A stretch of DNA of 64,000 nt, from assembly GCF_003986955.1 (NCBI RefSeq), contig NZ_PIPN01000005.1, positions 186,001 to 250,000 on the forward strand, in the 5' to 3' direction. Source of the DNA: Aliidiomarina sedimenti. Lineage in GTDB: Bacteria; Pseudomonadota; Gammaproteobacteria; Enterobacterales; Alteromonadaceae. Every line of letters starts with the position of its first letter. The stretch's first letter is position 1. Below, piece by piece: positions 8,730 through 18,088 of this stretch. A model generated the notes under the pieces. The model was not told the origin of the DNA and did not search any database. It was given only the letters and a program-made list of their open reading frames with translations. The position numbers and the translations under genes are program-made.

Positions 8730-11618
8730 TTAGAAGTTGAAAGTAACTCCAGCGAAGACGCGGCGACCAACAAGGTCATACAGCGCGTTGCCTGTAAAGC
8801 CTGGTGGAACCTTATCCAGCACGTTACGGATACCAGCATTAAATGTCAGGTTTTCACCGAAGTAGTAGGTGCCTGAAATATCATGCGTGGTAATTGACCC
8901 GATGTAAGCCGGACTGACGTTCTCATAGCTTTCGAGACGTGGGGTCACGTTAAACAACGCTGAGCGGTCAATAAAGCGCATCGTCCAGTTTGCTGACCAG
9001 TCGTCTAAACGATAGGTATTGGTCAAACGGAACTGCCAGCTTGGATCACCCACCTGACCGTCGTTGACGTTATCCAGCTCTGGTTGGTCCTGGAAGTCAT
9101 AACGTACCCACTTGTCCAGATGGTTAACAAACAGTGAGCTTGAAAGTGAACCAGGTAAGTCCCAGCGCGCCAGATCGGTGCGGTATCTTACGTCTAACTC
9201 AATACCACGGGTTTCGATTGCCGCTGCGTTCAGATAACCCGAGGTTACTGCAGTTAACTGCAAGTCATCGCCACGGGTAACCTGAGGACAGAAGTCAGTC
9301 GATAAACCACCTTCTGAGTCCACGCAGTTATTGATAATGTCCTGCGGCTGAATGAAGGTAATCGCGTCTTCAATCTGAATATCATAGATGTCCAGTGTCA
9401 GGCTCAGACCTTCGACGTAGGACGGTGTCCAGACAACACCTGCGGTCCATGAGTCAGAAGTTTCAACAGTCAGGTCAGGGTTACCACCTGATACCAGGTC
9501 GATACTCGCATTGGTAACTGACTCGAAATCAGCAGGAATACCCAGCTCGGCACAGTTGGCCGGACGGTTCGGGTTCATATCCTGACGCGTTTGGTCACAT
9601 GGGTCTGTTACGTTAACAAAACCTGGTGATTGCGGATCGAATGCTTCGGTGATATTCGGAGCACGAACCGCTTGACCGATGGTACCACGCAGACGTACAT
9701 CCGGAATCGGCGCATACATAAATCCGACTTTCCACGCATCAGCAGAACCAGCATGCGAGTAATCCGCAGCACGATATGCAAGATCCACAGTCAGCTCTTC
9801 AACGCCCCGTATTCCGGCAAGAATTGGCAAGTTAACTTCGACAAAACCTTCCGTCACGTCATAACTACCAAATGCATCAGGTGTCGCAGCACTGCCGCTC
9901 AAGCCTGCTTTGGTAAAGGCGTCAGTGGTAGTCGCAGAGGTCTCTTCGCGCCATTCAGCACCAAATGCCAGGTCGATAGCACCGCCTTGTAATTCAAAGA
10001 AGTTGGCGGTGTCGGTTACAAAGCTGGCACCAACGTATTCTTGGGTAATTACGTCCTGACGGTTTGAGTCATGCGAAATGAACGCAATAGCTTCTGGGGT
10101 CGCATTATCACCAAATGGGTTATAAGGTACACATTCGCCACCTGCGTTGACCAGACCGGCGTCCGGGTCACGACATACGATATTACCGTCACCATCGCGA
10201 ATAGTATCGATAGCCGCGTTAACGTTGCTGACACCCGCTGCGTTACGGATAATTTCGTTTTGCGTGGTACGGCTGTTACGAGTCTCGCCATAGCCGTAAT
10301 ACACATCGTACTGAAGGAAGCTACGATTCAGATCAAAAATACCATCAACACCCATTACCGTACGGAACGTCTGGCGGCGGTTGTCTGCAGTACGAGGACC
10401 CCAGTCGTCAAACCACTTCCACAGCGGCACTTCTTCAATGCCTGCACCCTGGAATACCGCGCGCAGGTCTTCTGGCAAATATGGGTTGTCGTCGACGTTG
10501 ATGACCATGCCCTGTTCAAACATCGGCTGGAACTGCTGAGTTACGTCCCCTTCAACGTATTTGAAGTCGGCGTAAAAACGGGCATTGTCATTCATCTCAA
10601 AGTTTAACGATGAACCTGCAGTAACCCGGTTCAGACCTGGCTGGAAGTTTACCCAGTCGTCTGGGTAGCCACAGGTTTCACAGCCATCAGGGAACCAGCC
10701 AAATAGCGCTGAGTTACTGCCCTGACGCTCAGGCTGCTCCTGCCAGCTACCATCCGGAAAGAAGCCGTAAAACGGCCCTAATGGAATAACACCAGTACCA
10801 GAAAGATATTCAGTACCTGTACCCGGAGCGTAAAAGCGATCAGGAATACCATCTAAACGACCAGTATCCTCTGGATTCAAAACCGTTCCCCAGTTATCAA
10901 ACTGGCGAATATCTGATGACATGGTTTCCTGAATACGGTTCAGGCCTAAATTGAAGGTCGCGTTACCACGGCCGTTCATAAAGTCGCCGCCACCGACCAG
11001 GCTGAATTCGTGAGTCCGCGCGCCAACACCTTCAGTTGAGGTGGTACCACGGGCATTGAATTCAACGCCTTCGAAGTCACGACGGGTAATCACGTTAATT
11101 ACACCAGAAACCGCGTCTGAACCATAAATGGCCGATGCACCACCGGTCATAATTTCAATACGTTCAATCATGGCAGACGGAATAGTTGATAAATCCACCT
11201 GCGCCGAACCCGGATCCCCGGCTACATGGCGCTTACCATTTACCAGTACCAGTGTACGAGCGGCACCCAGACGACGTAAGTCGGCCGAACTAATACCAGC
11301 TGAGGCATTACTTTCGCGGTTACCGATTAATGTGTCAGTAGCACCAATTGCTGGTAATTCAGCAAGAATCTGACCTAAGTCAGGCGAGCCAAAATTAGCC
11401 AGCTCTTCCCGACCGATTGACACCACAGGTGCTGCTTGCGACAACTCTGGACGAGCGATGCGCGACCCTGTGACCTGAATTCGTTCTGTGCGATCTTGAG
11501 CTTCTTGTTCTTCAGCTTCCTGTTGTGCAAATGCAGCAGGCGCAGCCAGCAAACCTGCCCCCAAAGACACAACTAAAGCGCTCCGGATAGAGCTCGCTAA
11601 GAATGATTTGCGACTCAT
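8730..11618 (-). CDS. TonB-dependent receptor (large, 962 aa)
   Basis: This is an outer-membrane active-transport receptor. It has a signal peptide ending near AAPAAFA (about residue 31), a short acidic stretch, the motif ERIQVTGSRI (TonB-box-like region), a plug domain (about residues 60-180, containing the GGASAIYGSDAVSGVIN signature) and a long barrel ending in a C-terminal Phe (VTFNF). It is one of three paralogues in this island that share the same N-terminal layout. At about 960 residues these are much larger than siderophore receptors, and such Oar/peptide-type receptors often handle peptides or glycans. The ligand is unknown. It has its own promoter region and terminator. Confidence 0.92.
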   Translation of the reverse strand: MSRKSFLASSIRSALVVSLGAGLLAAPAAFAQQEAEEQEAQDRTERIQVTGSRIARPELSQAAPVVSIGREELANFGSPDLGQILAELPAIGATDTLIGNRESNASAGISSADLRRLGAARTLVLVNGKRHVAGDPGSAQVDLSTIPSAMIERIEIMTGGASAIYGSDAVSGVINVITRRDFEGVEFNARGTTSTEGVGARTHEFSLVGGGDFMNGRGNATFNLGLNRIQETMSSDIRQFDNWGTVLNPEDTGRLDGIPDRFYAPGTGTEYLSGTGVIPLGPFYGFFPDGSWQEQPERQGSNSALFGWFPDGCETCGYPDDWVNFQPGLNRVTAGSSLNFEMNDNARFYADFKYVEGDVTQQFQPMFEQGMVINVDDNPYLPEDLRAVFQGAGIEEVPLWKWFDDWGPRTADNRRQTFRTVMGVDGIFDLNRSFLQYDVYYGYGETRNSRTTQNEIIRNAAGVSNVNAAIDTIRDGDGNIVCRDPDAGLVNAGGECVPYNPFGDNATPEAIAFISHDSNRQDVITQEYVGASFVTDTANFFELQGGAIDLAFGAEWREETSATTTDAFTKAGLSGSAATPDAFGSYDVTEGFVEVNLPILAGIRGVEELTVDLAYRAADYSHAGSADAWKVGFMYAPIPDVRLRGTIGQAVRAPNITEAFDPQSPGFVNVTDPCDQTRQDMNPNRPANCAELGIPADFESVTNASIDLVSGGNPDLTVETSDSWTAGVVWTPSYVEGLSLTLDIYDIQIEDAITFIQPQDIINNCVDSEGGLSTDFCPQVTRGDDLQLTAVTSGYLNAAAIETRGIELDVRYRTDLARWDLPGSLSSSLFVNHLDKWVRYDFQDQPELDNVNDGQVGDPSWQFRLTNTYRLDDWSANWTMRFIDRSALFNVTPRLESYENVSPAYIGSITTHDISGTYYFGENLTFNAGIRNVLDKVPPGFTGNALYDLVGRRVFAGVTFNF

Positions 11619-11671
11619 AAGTCTTCCCTTGTGTGTATGAATAATTGTTGTAGTAAGAAGTGAACCGGGTT

Positions 11672-11681
11672 ACTTGTATAC
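11672..11681. promoter_or_regulatory. 10-bp motif shared by two receptor leaders (first copy)
   Basis: ACTTGTATAC occurs here, 54-63 bp upstream of the first receptor, and again at 14841-14850 directly before the second receptor. It contains a short palindrome. The surrounding 298-bp gap (11619-11917) is otherwise AT-rich and shows only the terminator of the second receptor. Function is unproven. Confidence 0.3.
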
Positions 11682-11864
11682 ATTATTGTTTACGCTACCC
11701 GCACCGCTTCACGTTTAATTTTTAACACTTAAAAAACATTTACGCAACATTAACGCGTCATATTATTCTGAGATCAGTATAAATATGTTTCCATAATTAA
11801 CAAATTGAACTATTTGTTGCAGAAAGTAAGATTGTTGCTATCCGGATACAGAAAACTTGTACAA

Positions 11865-11890
11865 AAAAAGGCGCCCGGAGGCGCCTTTTT
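11865..11890 (-). terminator. Rho-independent terminator of the second large receptor gene
   Basis: AAAAAGGCGCC and GGCGCCTTTTT form an 11-bp stem around the loop CGGA. It lies 27 bp after the stop codon. A and T runs on both sides make it potentially bidirectional. Confidence 0.92.
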
Positions 11891-11917
11891 AGATTCTGAG
11901 ATTAAATCAGAGTTGGT

Positions 11918-14839
11918 TTAGAACGAGTAGCCTACACGCACATAACCAAAACGGCCGATGTTATCGTAATAAGCAGCTCCGGCCGTAGTACCTGTTGAGT
12001 TGCGTGGCATATCGCGGTCAAACAGGTTATCCAGACCTAATGTCAGACGTACCCCATTATTGAAAAAGTACGAGCCTGTCAAATCAGTTACTGCGTACGA
12101 ACCATAATCCATGAAGTTGCTTGGATTTGGGTTCTGTGACAGCTGGGTTGGGTTATACAGGTTTACACCGTTACTAAAACGAGTGCGGGTGCCGACCGAC
12201 CAGTTGTCACGTGAATAATCCAGGGTAAAACGTAACTGCAGGTCCGCGTCACCCAACACACCGGCATAATCCGTGTAGTCGTCTGGCTCGTTCTGGAACG
12301 GGTAGCTCTTTGCATCGACCAGGTAAGTACCCAGTAATGCGGTGCGGAAGCGCCCTTCCAGCGCGTCAAAGTCATAACCAAATTCGAAATCAACACCGCG
12401 ATTGAAGCTGCGCGCAATATTCAGCGATAAATTTTCAATCTGCGTAATCTGGCCCTGATTTGGTCCGTCCTGCTCGCGGGTAATACGAGCACAATACTGG
12501 TTGTTAATGCTGCCCGCATCCAGGCACTCAGTCAGAATACGTTGTGCCTCCAACGATGAAATCGTATCAGTGATATCGATTTCCCAGTAATCCAGTGTGG
12601 CAGAGAAGCCTGCCAGCCAATCTGGCTGATACACCACACCCACCGTATACGAACGTGACTCTTCTGGTTGCAGATCAGGGTTACCACCTGAACGACCTTC
12701 CAGACGCGCACTGTCGTAGTTGTCGTCAAACCCTTCCGGTACTCCCAGAGCCTCACAGGCAGCGCGACGTTGAGCGGCGGTTTCTGCGGTTACATTGGCA
12801 AGTTCAGATGCTTTGCACGGGTCATCAACACTATAGAATGTCTGGCTCTGGGCCGAGAACAACTCGTTAATGTTAGGGGCACGCAAGGCTTCAGATGCAG
12901 TAAAGCGCGCACGTAGCTCGTCGGTGATGCTCCAGTCCAGACCTACTTTCCAACTGGTGGCATTGCCCACAGTCGAGTAATCGGCCAGACGAACTGCAGT
13001 ATCCAGTAGCAGATCACGCACCAGGAATACGTCTGCCACCAGCGGGATGGAGAGCTCAGCGTACACTTCAGTAACGTCGAATTCACCGTCGACTTCACCT
13101 AAGGCATTGAAAAAGGTCGCACCCGTGGCTGCGAACGCGTCTTCGTTGGTCACTGCACTTTCTTCACGATACTCAGCACCACCGGCAAAACCAACATACC
13201 CTGCTGGTAAGGTGTATAAGTACGGATTCTGTACGTTAAAGGTTGCGACGCGCTGTTCGACTTCAGCGGTACCCGTTGAGGTGGTGGTGATGTAGTCGGC
13301 TGCTTCCTCAGAAATACCTTCGCGGCCCATGATGTTGATCGGCACACAGCCTTCAGCGCCACTGGCACAGACAATTTCACCGGCGTCGTTATAGACTGCG
13401 TCGATCGCATTTTCGTAGTTTTCAATGATAACGTTAGCGCCGTTAACACGTTCAATGTCCGTACGACCCCAGACCAGAGATGCATCATAGCTCCAGTCGT
13501 CGGTGAAGTGACCTTCAACGGCCGCCACAAATCGCATGGTTTCACGCGTATTGTCTTCAACACGACGACCCAGGTCGTTGTGGAACTTGTTGACGTTCAG
13601 GTATTGCTGCCCTGCATCGTCCATCATCCCACGCAACTCATCATTGATGAAAGCGTTGTTGCGGGCGAGACGGTAAGGGCCGGCTTCCGGGTTATACCCA
13701 TAGTGAAAGAACGGCTGACCAATATTCTGCCCTTCAGTGCGGACATACTTGGCTTCTACAAATGCAGTCAGGTCCTGATTAACTTCATAGTTACTCTTAA
13801 CATTAACTCCAACCCGCTCAAATTGCGGTTGTAACTCGGAATATTGACGCAGGTTGATATAGTCACAGGGTTCCTGACAGTAGCTATATCCCGGATCGAC
13901 CAGACCGCCCATAGTGTTCTTACGGAAGCTGCCATCGTCTTCAAATACATACCAGTTATCAGGGTTACCAGCATCACCAACAAAGAACGCGCCCGCTTCT
14001 GACATATCGTAATAGCCTGCGTTCGGCACCGTATAGCGGTCAGGAAAATCTGGGTTGGTTGCTTCACTGTCTGGTCGTGGACCATCCGGCATATACTGAT
14101 GCCCAATGGTAGCCCAGGAGGTGTTGGCATAGTGATGATCCATTGCATTCAATGAATCCTGCGCATTGTACTCTAGCGAGGCCGCAACGTTACCGCGGTT
14201 ATCAGCGAAATTTGTACCATATGACAGCGTGAAACGTTCGTTATTGTAGCCGTGATTTTCGGCCCGGCCTTTGGTCACTGTGGCATCGAAACCTTCGATA
14301 TCACGCTTGAGGATAAAGTTAACTACGCCTGTTACAGCATCCGCACCGTAGACGGCAGATGCACCACCGGTAATAATCTCAACACGTTCAATCCAGGTAC
14401 TTGGAATGGTATTGGTGTCAACCGCCGCTGAGCTTGCTGACCCTGCAACATGACGACGCCCGTCCACTAACACCAGTGTACGGCTGGTACCCATACCACG
14501 AAGGTCGAGCAGGCTGGCACCGGCGGTACCAATGAAACGCCCGGAATTCGCCAGAGTGTAGGTATTCGCCATTGCTGGTAAACGGGACAGCACTTCACCA
14601 ATGTTCATAGCCCCGGATTCAAGCAGTTCATCGCCTGAAATGACCGTAACCGGCGCTGGTGCAACGGCACCCTCGCGAATAATGCGTGAACCGGTAACCT
14701 GAATACGTTCAGTTCCATCGGCGACCGCATTGGTATTTGTGTCCTGCGCAACCGCCATCCCCGGTAACGCGATACTTAGCGCACTACCCGCGAAGAAAAC
14801 GCGGCGTACACTATTGCTAAGAGAGTTATTTTTAAACAT
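11918..14839 (-). CDS. TonB-dependent receptor (large, 973 aa)
   Basis: This is a paralogue of the preceding receptor: signal peptide (about residues 1-31, ending AVAQD), ERIQVTGSRI, plug domain with GGASAVYGADAVTGVVN, and a large beta-barrel ending GYSF. Several cysteine pairs occur in predicted extracellular loops (for example YCQEPCDY). It lies directly downstream of the TonB operon but has its own upstream region with a Fur-like box and a 26-bp inverted repeat, so it may be iron or ligand controlled. Substrate unknown. Confidence 0.92.
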   Translation of the reverse strand: MFKNNSLSNSVRRVFFAGSALSIALPGMAVAQDTNTNAVADGTERIQVTGSRIIREGAVAPAPVTVISGDELLESGAMNIGEVLSRLPAMANTYTLANSGRFIGTAGASLLDLRGMGTSRTLVLVDGRRHVAGSASSAAVDTNTIPSTWIERVEIITGGASAVYGADAVTGVVNFILKRDIEGFDATVTKGRAENHGYNNERFTLSYGTNFADNRGNVAASLEYNAQDSLNAMDHHYANTSWATIGHQYMPDGPRPDSEATNPDFPDRYTVPNAGYYDMSEAGAFFVGDAGNPDNWYVFEDDGSFRKNTMGGLVDPGYSYCQEPCDYINLRQYSELQPQFERVGVNVKSNYEVNQDLTAFVEAKYVRTEGQNIGQPFFHYGYNPEAGPYRLARNNAFINDELRGMMDDAGQQYLNVNKFHNDLGRRVEDNTRETMRFVAAVEGHFTDDWSYDASLVWGRTDIERVNGANVIIENYENAIDAVYNDAGEIVCASGAEGCVPINIMGREGISEEAADYITTTSTGTAEVEQRVATFNVQNPYLYTLPAGYVGFAGGAEYREESAVTNEDAFAATGATFFNALGEVDGEFDVTEVYAELSIPLVADVFLVRDLLLDTAVRLADYSTVGNATSWKVGLDWSITDELRARFTASEALRAPNINELFSAQSQTFYSVDDPCKASELANVTAETAAQRRAACEALGVPEGFDDNYDSARLEGRSGGNPDLQPEESRSYTVGVVYQPDWLAGFSATLDYWEIDITDTISSLEAQRILTECLDAGSINNQYCARITREQDGPNQGQITQIENLSLNIARSFNRGVDFEFGYDFDALEGRFRTALLGTYLVDAKSYPFQNEPDDYTDYAGVLGDADLQLRFTLDYSRDNWSVGTRTRFSNGVNLYNPTQLSQNPNPSNFMDYGSYAVTDLTGSYFFNNGVRLTLGLDNLFDRDMPRNSTGTTAGAAYYDNIGRFGYVRVGYSF

Positions 14840-14840
14840 G

Positions 14841-14850
14841 ACTTGTATAC
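14841..14850. promoter_or_regulatory. 10-bp motif shared by two receptor leaders (second copy)
   Basis: ACTTGTATAC is an exact match to 11672-11681. Here it touches the start codon of the second receptor, so it overlaps the ribosome landing region. Confidence 0.3.
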
Positions 14851-14939
14851 TTCCTAACTACAATTTTTATTATGTCAGTTGATAAACCACTGATATGGAC
14901 TCAAAAGAGTCAATGAAAAGGAACCACGCATCCTATAAC

Positions 14940-14965
14940 AAGCCATTATCTATGATCAATGGCTT
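14940..14965. promoter_or_regulatory. Inverted repeat upstream of the second receptor
   Basis: Arms AAGCCATT and AATGGCTT (8 bp each, perfect) are separated by 10 bp. It lies about 100-125 bp upstream of the receptor start and next to the Fur-like box. It has no T tract, so an operator is more likely than a terminator. Confidence 0.45.
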
Positions 14966-14975
14966 ATGCTGATTG

Positions 14976-14994
14976 AATTATGATAACCATCATA
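14976..14994. promoter_or_regulatory. Fur-box-like sequence
   Basis: AATTATGATAACCATCATA matches 14 of 19 positions of the classic Fur consensus by eye, including the ATGAT/ATCAT inverted arms. It is about 137 bp upstream of the second receptor start. Confidence 0.45.
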
Positions 14995-15085
14995 GACGAA
15001 TAAAATTCTATTTATTTATCAAACAGTTGCAAAATTAAGGAAATCGAAGGGATGCGCTGAAATGCGGAAAATATAGGATAGGAAT

Positions 15086-15113
15086 AAAAAAGCCCGCCAA
15101 AATGGCGGGCTTT
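15086..15113 (-). terminator. Rho-independent terminator of the TonB operon
   Basis: AAAGCCCGCCA and TGGCGGGCTTT are perfect arms around a 3-base loop, with an A run on the plus-strand side and a short T run on the other. It lies 24 bp after the TPR gene stop and closes the six-gene operon. Confidence 0.9.
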
Positions 15114-15136
15114 GATAGTTGTATAATTACAAAACG

Positions 15137-16528
15137 TTAGATGTCGACGCCACGGCGTTCGGCAGCCTCACGAATGTAATTTGCCCAACTTTCAGCGTTG
15201 CGACGTTGATCAGCGTATCGTGCAGCGCGTTCTGCAGCACGAACCGCGTCAGAATAACGCTCTGTGTAGAAGTAAGCTTCAGCCAGCGACATGTAAATAC
15301 GACCAAGGCCGTCGTCGTCTGATTCAGCAGTTTCCAACGCAGCGTTAAACGCGCGCGCAGCTTCTGAATAGTTATCCGCTAGCAGCAACGAGTTGCCGCG
15401 GCGACGGTGATAGTCATGACGGTCTTCACGTGACTCAGCATTCTCGGCAGCTAACACGTACATCTCGTTCGCCTGCTCAAACTCACGGGCGCTGTGGTAT
15501 GCACTTGCCGCAATCGAGTAATTACGAGCGGTCTTTTCAATATCATCAGATTCCAGATGACGACGTAACACTTCCGCCGCACGATAAGGGATCATGTTGT
15601 TACTGAACATCTGTGCCAACGCACGAAAGTCATTCTGCTGCGACAGGAAACCAGCGCGGTACGCCAGATCCATCGTTGCAAGTGCTTCGTCAGAGCGTTC
15701 CTGCTGGAAGTACAACATTCCCAGCTGCGCCCACCAGCGTTCTTCAGTTGGTATCGTCTGCACCGCTTCTTCAAGAACCTCTATCGACTCGTCCATACGC
15801 TGCAGCTCATATAAAGAGGCGAACTGTAAAATGAACGGATTACGATTTGGTTCCATCTGATAATGACGGGCCTTACGAGCCAACGGAACAACCTGCTCGT
15901 AATTCTCCACTTGCATATGCGCATTTGCCATGCGAACAAACACATCTGGATCCATACGGCCAGTGAACTGAATCCAACGACGATAGTTTTCTATTGCCTG
16001 CTGAAAGTTCTCTTCCTGAAGGTGCAAGTTAGCGACCAATAGCATCGCAGCTTCCTGGTCATTAAAGCCCAGGATATCAGGCTGAATTGCCTGCTCAAGA
16101 CGATCAATTGCATCCTGAGCTCGCTCGCCAGCAGCATAAAGGTTACCCAAGAAGCGATTCACATAGGCAGTGTCATATTCAGTCCGGGTATTTATCCCTT
16201 CCAGAATTTCTATTGCCCCTGGAATATCTTCTTCTTCATACAGTTCAAATGCCTGCATGATACGGCGACCAACTGCCTCACTTGCGGCCTGGTTTCGACG
16301 GCTGTCGCGCGCTTGCTCGACCTGCTCAGGCGACGGAATACGGAAACCAACATCAATGTCATCAGTTCGACGCTGACGCTGAATAAAAGATTCCTGAGCC
16401 GCTCGTGCTTCAGCTCTTGCTTGCGCTTCTGCTTCAGCATCACCTTCTTGCAACGCGTATGCACCAGAGGATACGAAGCCAAGGCTTAATGCTACTGCCC
16501 CGGCAAGTAATGTCTGTTTAAAATTCAT
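15137..16528 (-). CDS. Periplasmic TPR protein of the TonB system
   Basis: This 463-residue protein has a Sec signal peptide (about residues 1-25, ending SGAYA) and then almost entirely tetratricopeptide-like helical repeats (for example ALATMDLAYRAGFL and AEAYFYTERYSDAVRAA). It is the last gene of the operon, 3 bp after tonB. In Vibrio and Shewanella TonB2-type systems a TPR protein occupies the same place and is thought to assist TonB-TtpC function. A periplasmic scaffold role here is inference. Confidence 0.85.
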   Translation of the reverse strand: MNFKQTLLAGAVALSLGFVSSGAYALQEGDAEAEAQARAEARAAQESFIQRQRRTDDIDVGFRIPSPEQVEQARDSRRNQAASEAVGRRIMQAFELYEEEDIPGAIEILEGINTRTEYDTAYVNRFLGNLYAAGERAQDAIDRLEQAIQPDILGFNDQEAAMLLVANLHLQEENFQQAIENYRRWIQFTGRMDPDVFVRMANAHMQVENYEQVVPLARKARHYQMEPNRNPFILQFASLYELQRMDESIEVLEEAVQTIPTEERWWAQLGMLYFQQERSDEALATMDLAYRAGFLSQQNDFRALAQMFSNNMIPYRAAEVLRRHLESDDIEKTARNYSIAASAYHSAREFEQANEMYVLAAENAESREDRHDYHRRRGNSLLLADNYSEAARAFNAALETAESDDDGLGRIYMSLAEAYFYTERYSDAVRAAERAARYADQRRNAESWANYIREAAERRGVDI

Positions 16529-16531
16529 TAC

Positions 16532-17143
16532 TTACTCCCCCATTGTGAAGTCAAGTTGAACCGTCATGCCTTCCTGACGCTGTGGCACGCCGTCAACAAC
16601 TTGCGGCGCATAACGCCAGCGAGCCAATGCCCGGCGAGCTTCCTGGTCAAACACACGGCGTGGTTCGGATTCAATGATTTCGATATCAGTGACTCCACCG
16701 GTTTCGTCAATAGTGAACCGCAGGCGTACCCAACCTTCAATACCATCACGCGCTGCGGCGGCTGGATAACGAGGTTCAATACGAACGATTGGCTGTGCAT
16801 CACCATCACGACCTAGCCCACCACCTGGACCTTGCAGGCCAGTATCGGTTCCACCTACATCTACACCACCCATGTCCATATTGAACCCAACAGAGTCGTC
16901 AGATGTATCTGGCTCACTGTCCGGCTGTTCAGGTGGAGCCTCAGGCGGTTCCGGAGGAGGCGGCGGAGTACGGCGACGCGTATCCACGTCCTGCTCTGGT
17001 GGCTCAGAGACAATATCGATCCGGGTGGGTGGCTCAGGGGCTTCAGCACGCTGAGCCCCACCACTGATCAAGAAAGCCATAAAGACAAACAGAGCAAACG
17101 TGACTGCGGCGCCTAGTAATATTGATACTATTACGCGCACCAT
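16532..17143 (-). CDS. tonB: Energy transducer TonB
   Basis: This 203-residue protein has an N-terminal membrane anchor (about residues 4-28), a proline-rich spacer (TPPPPPEPPEAPPEQP, about residues 59-74), a Gly/Asp-rich stretch and the C-terminal TonB domain (about 115-203; signature RYPAAAARDGIEGWVRLRFTI and the RWRYAP segment). It spans the periplasm and passes proton-motive energy to outer-membrane receptors. It lies 1 bp after exbD. The presence of TtpC and DUF3450 partners makes it a TonB2-type transducer. Confidence 0.94.
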   Translation of the reverse strand: MVRVIVSILLGAAVTFALFVFMAFLISGGAQRAEAPEPPTRIDIVSEPPEQDVDTRRRTPPPPPEPPEAPPEQPDSEPDTSDDSVGFNMDMGGVDVGGTDTGLQGPGGGLGRDGDAQPIVRIEPRYPAAAARDGIEGWVRLRFTIDETGGVTDIEIIESEPRRVFDQEARRALARWRYAPQVVDGVPQRQEGMTVQLDFTMGE

Positions 17144-17144
17144 A

Positions 17145-17546
17145 TTAGTCGTTCTCCGCTGCTATCGAAATTTGAGCAATGCCAGCTTCTTTAACTTGGT
17201 CCATCACCTCTACTACAACACCATGACGCGCCCCTTCATCAGCCTGAATAACCACCATATCGGTTGGTTGTTCCGCCAGAAGGCGCTCAAGGTTAGCTGC
17301 AACACGTTCGACGTCGACCATTCGACGGTCCATCCACACTTCACCATTCTCACGAATAGCGATGAAGATATTTGCCGAGGGTTTGTCTGAAGCTTGAGAG
17401 GCTTCCGGACGGTTTACGTCAATACCGGCTTCCTTCACAAACGAAGTTGTTACGATAAAGAAGATCAGCATGATGAATACGATGTCCAGCATCGGAGTCA
17501 TATCCGCTTCGGCTTCTTCTTCAACGCGTAAACGATTACGTGCCAT
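17145..17546 (-). CDS. exbD: Biopolymer transport protein ExbD
   Basis: This 133-residue protein has one transmembrane helix near residues 18-40. The essential Asp lies in MLDIVFIMLIFFIV. The remaining periplasmic domain matches ExbD/TolR. With ExbB it forms the proton channel that powers TonB. It is 12 bp after exbB and 1 bp before tonB. Confidence 0.94.
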   Translation of the reverse strand: MARNRLRVEEEAEADMTPMLDIVFIMLIFFIVTTSFVKEAGIDVNRPEASQASDKPSANIFIAIRENGEVWMDRRMVDVERVAANLERLLAEQPTDMVVIQADEGARHGVVVEVMDQVKEAGIAQISIAAEND

Positions 17547-17558
17547 AATTCTTCTCTC

Positions 17559-18086
17559 TTAGTGATGTGGCAAGCTGTCTAGCAGTTTGTCCTGCTCGCG
17601 ACGAATACGTGCATCGAGACGAGAAGCAAAGAACATTCCGGACAATGCCGCCACCATTCCAGCCATTGTTGGGATGGTTGCCATTGAAATACCGCCGGCC
17701 ATCAAACGAGGGTTACCCGTTCCCTGTACCGCCATAACTTCAAATACTGCAATCATACCTGTTACCGTGCCTAACAGTCCGATCATCGGACACATTACGA
17801 TCATGGTTTTCAACAACAGCATGCGTTCGTTCAGTTTTACTGAAACCTCGGAAACCCAGGCCTCACGGATTTTATGTGCATACCAGGATGTCGTATCTTT
17901 CCGCTCATCCCACTGCTTGATGATGCGTTCCCGATCCTTCGGGAACACACCAAACAGGTACCAGTAGCGCTCAATCATTACAATCCACATAACTAAGAGC
18001 GCTATAAAGACGAGGTATAAAACATCGCCACCTGTCGCAATAAAATCCCTGACAGTTTCCCAAAGCCCCATCAGGTAGAATTGCAT
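17559..18086 (-). CDS. exbB: MotA/TolQ/ExbB proton channel protein (ExbB2)
   Basis: This 175-residue ExbB has three predicted membrane helices. The conserved GLLGTVTGMI and the second GLSGMFFAS-like region (MVAALSGMFFASR) are typical of the family. It is shorter than E. coli ExbB (244) but usual for ExbB2 of TonB2 systems. It lies 2 bp after the longer TtpC-like homologue, so the operon has two members of this family. Confidence 0.92.
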   Translation of the reverse strand: MQFYLMGLWETVRDFIATGGDVLYLVFIALLVMWIVMIERYWYLFGVFPKDRERIIKQWDERKDTTSWYAHKIREAWVSEVSVKLNERMLLLKTMIVMCPMIGLLGTVTGMIAVFEVMAVQGTGNPRLMAGGISMATIPTMAGMVAALSGMFFASRLDARIRREQDKLLDSLPHH

Positions 18087-18088
18087 GC

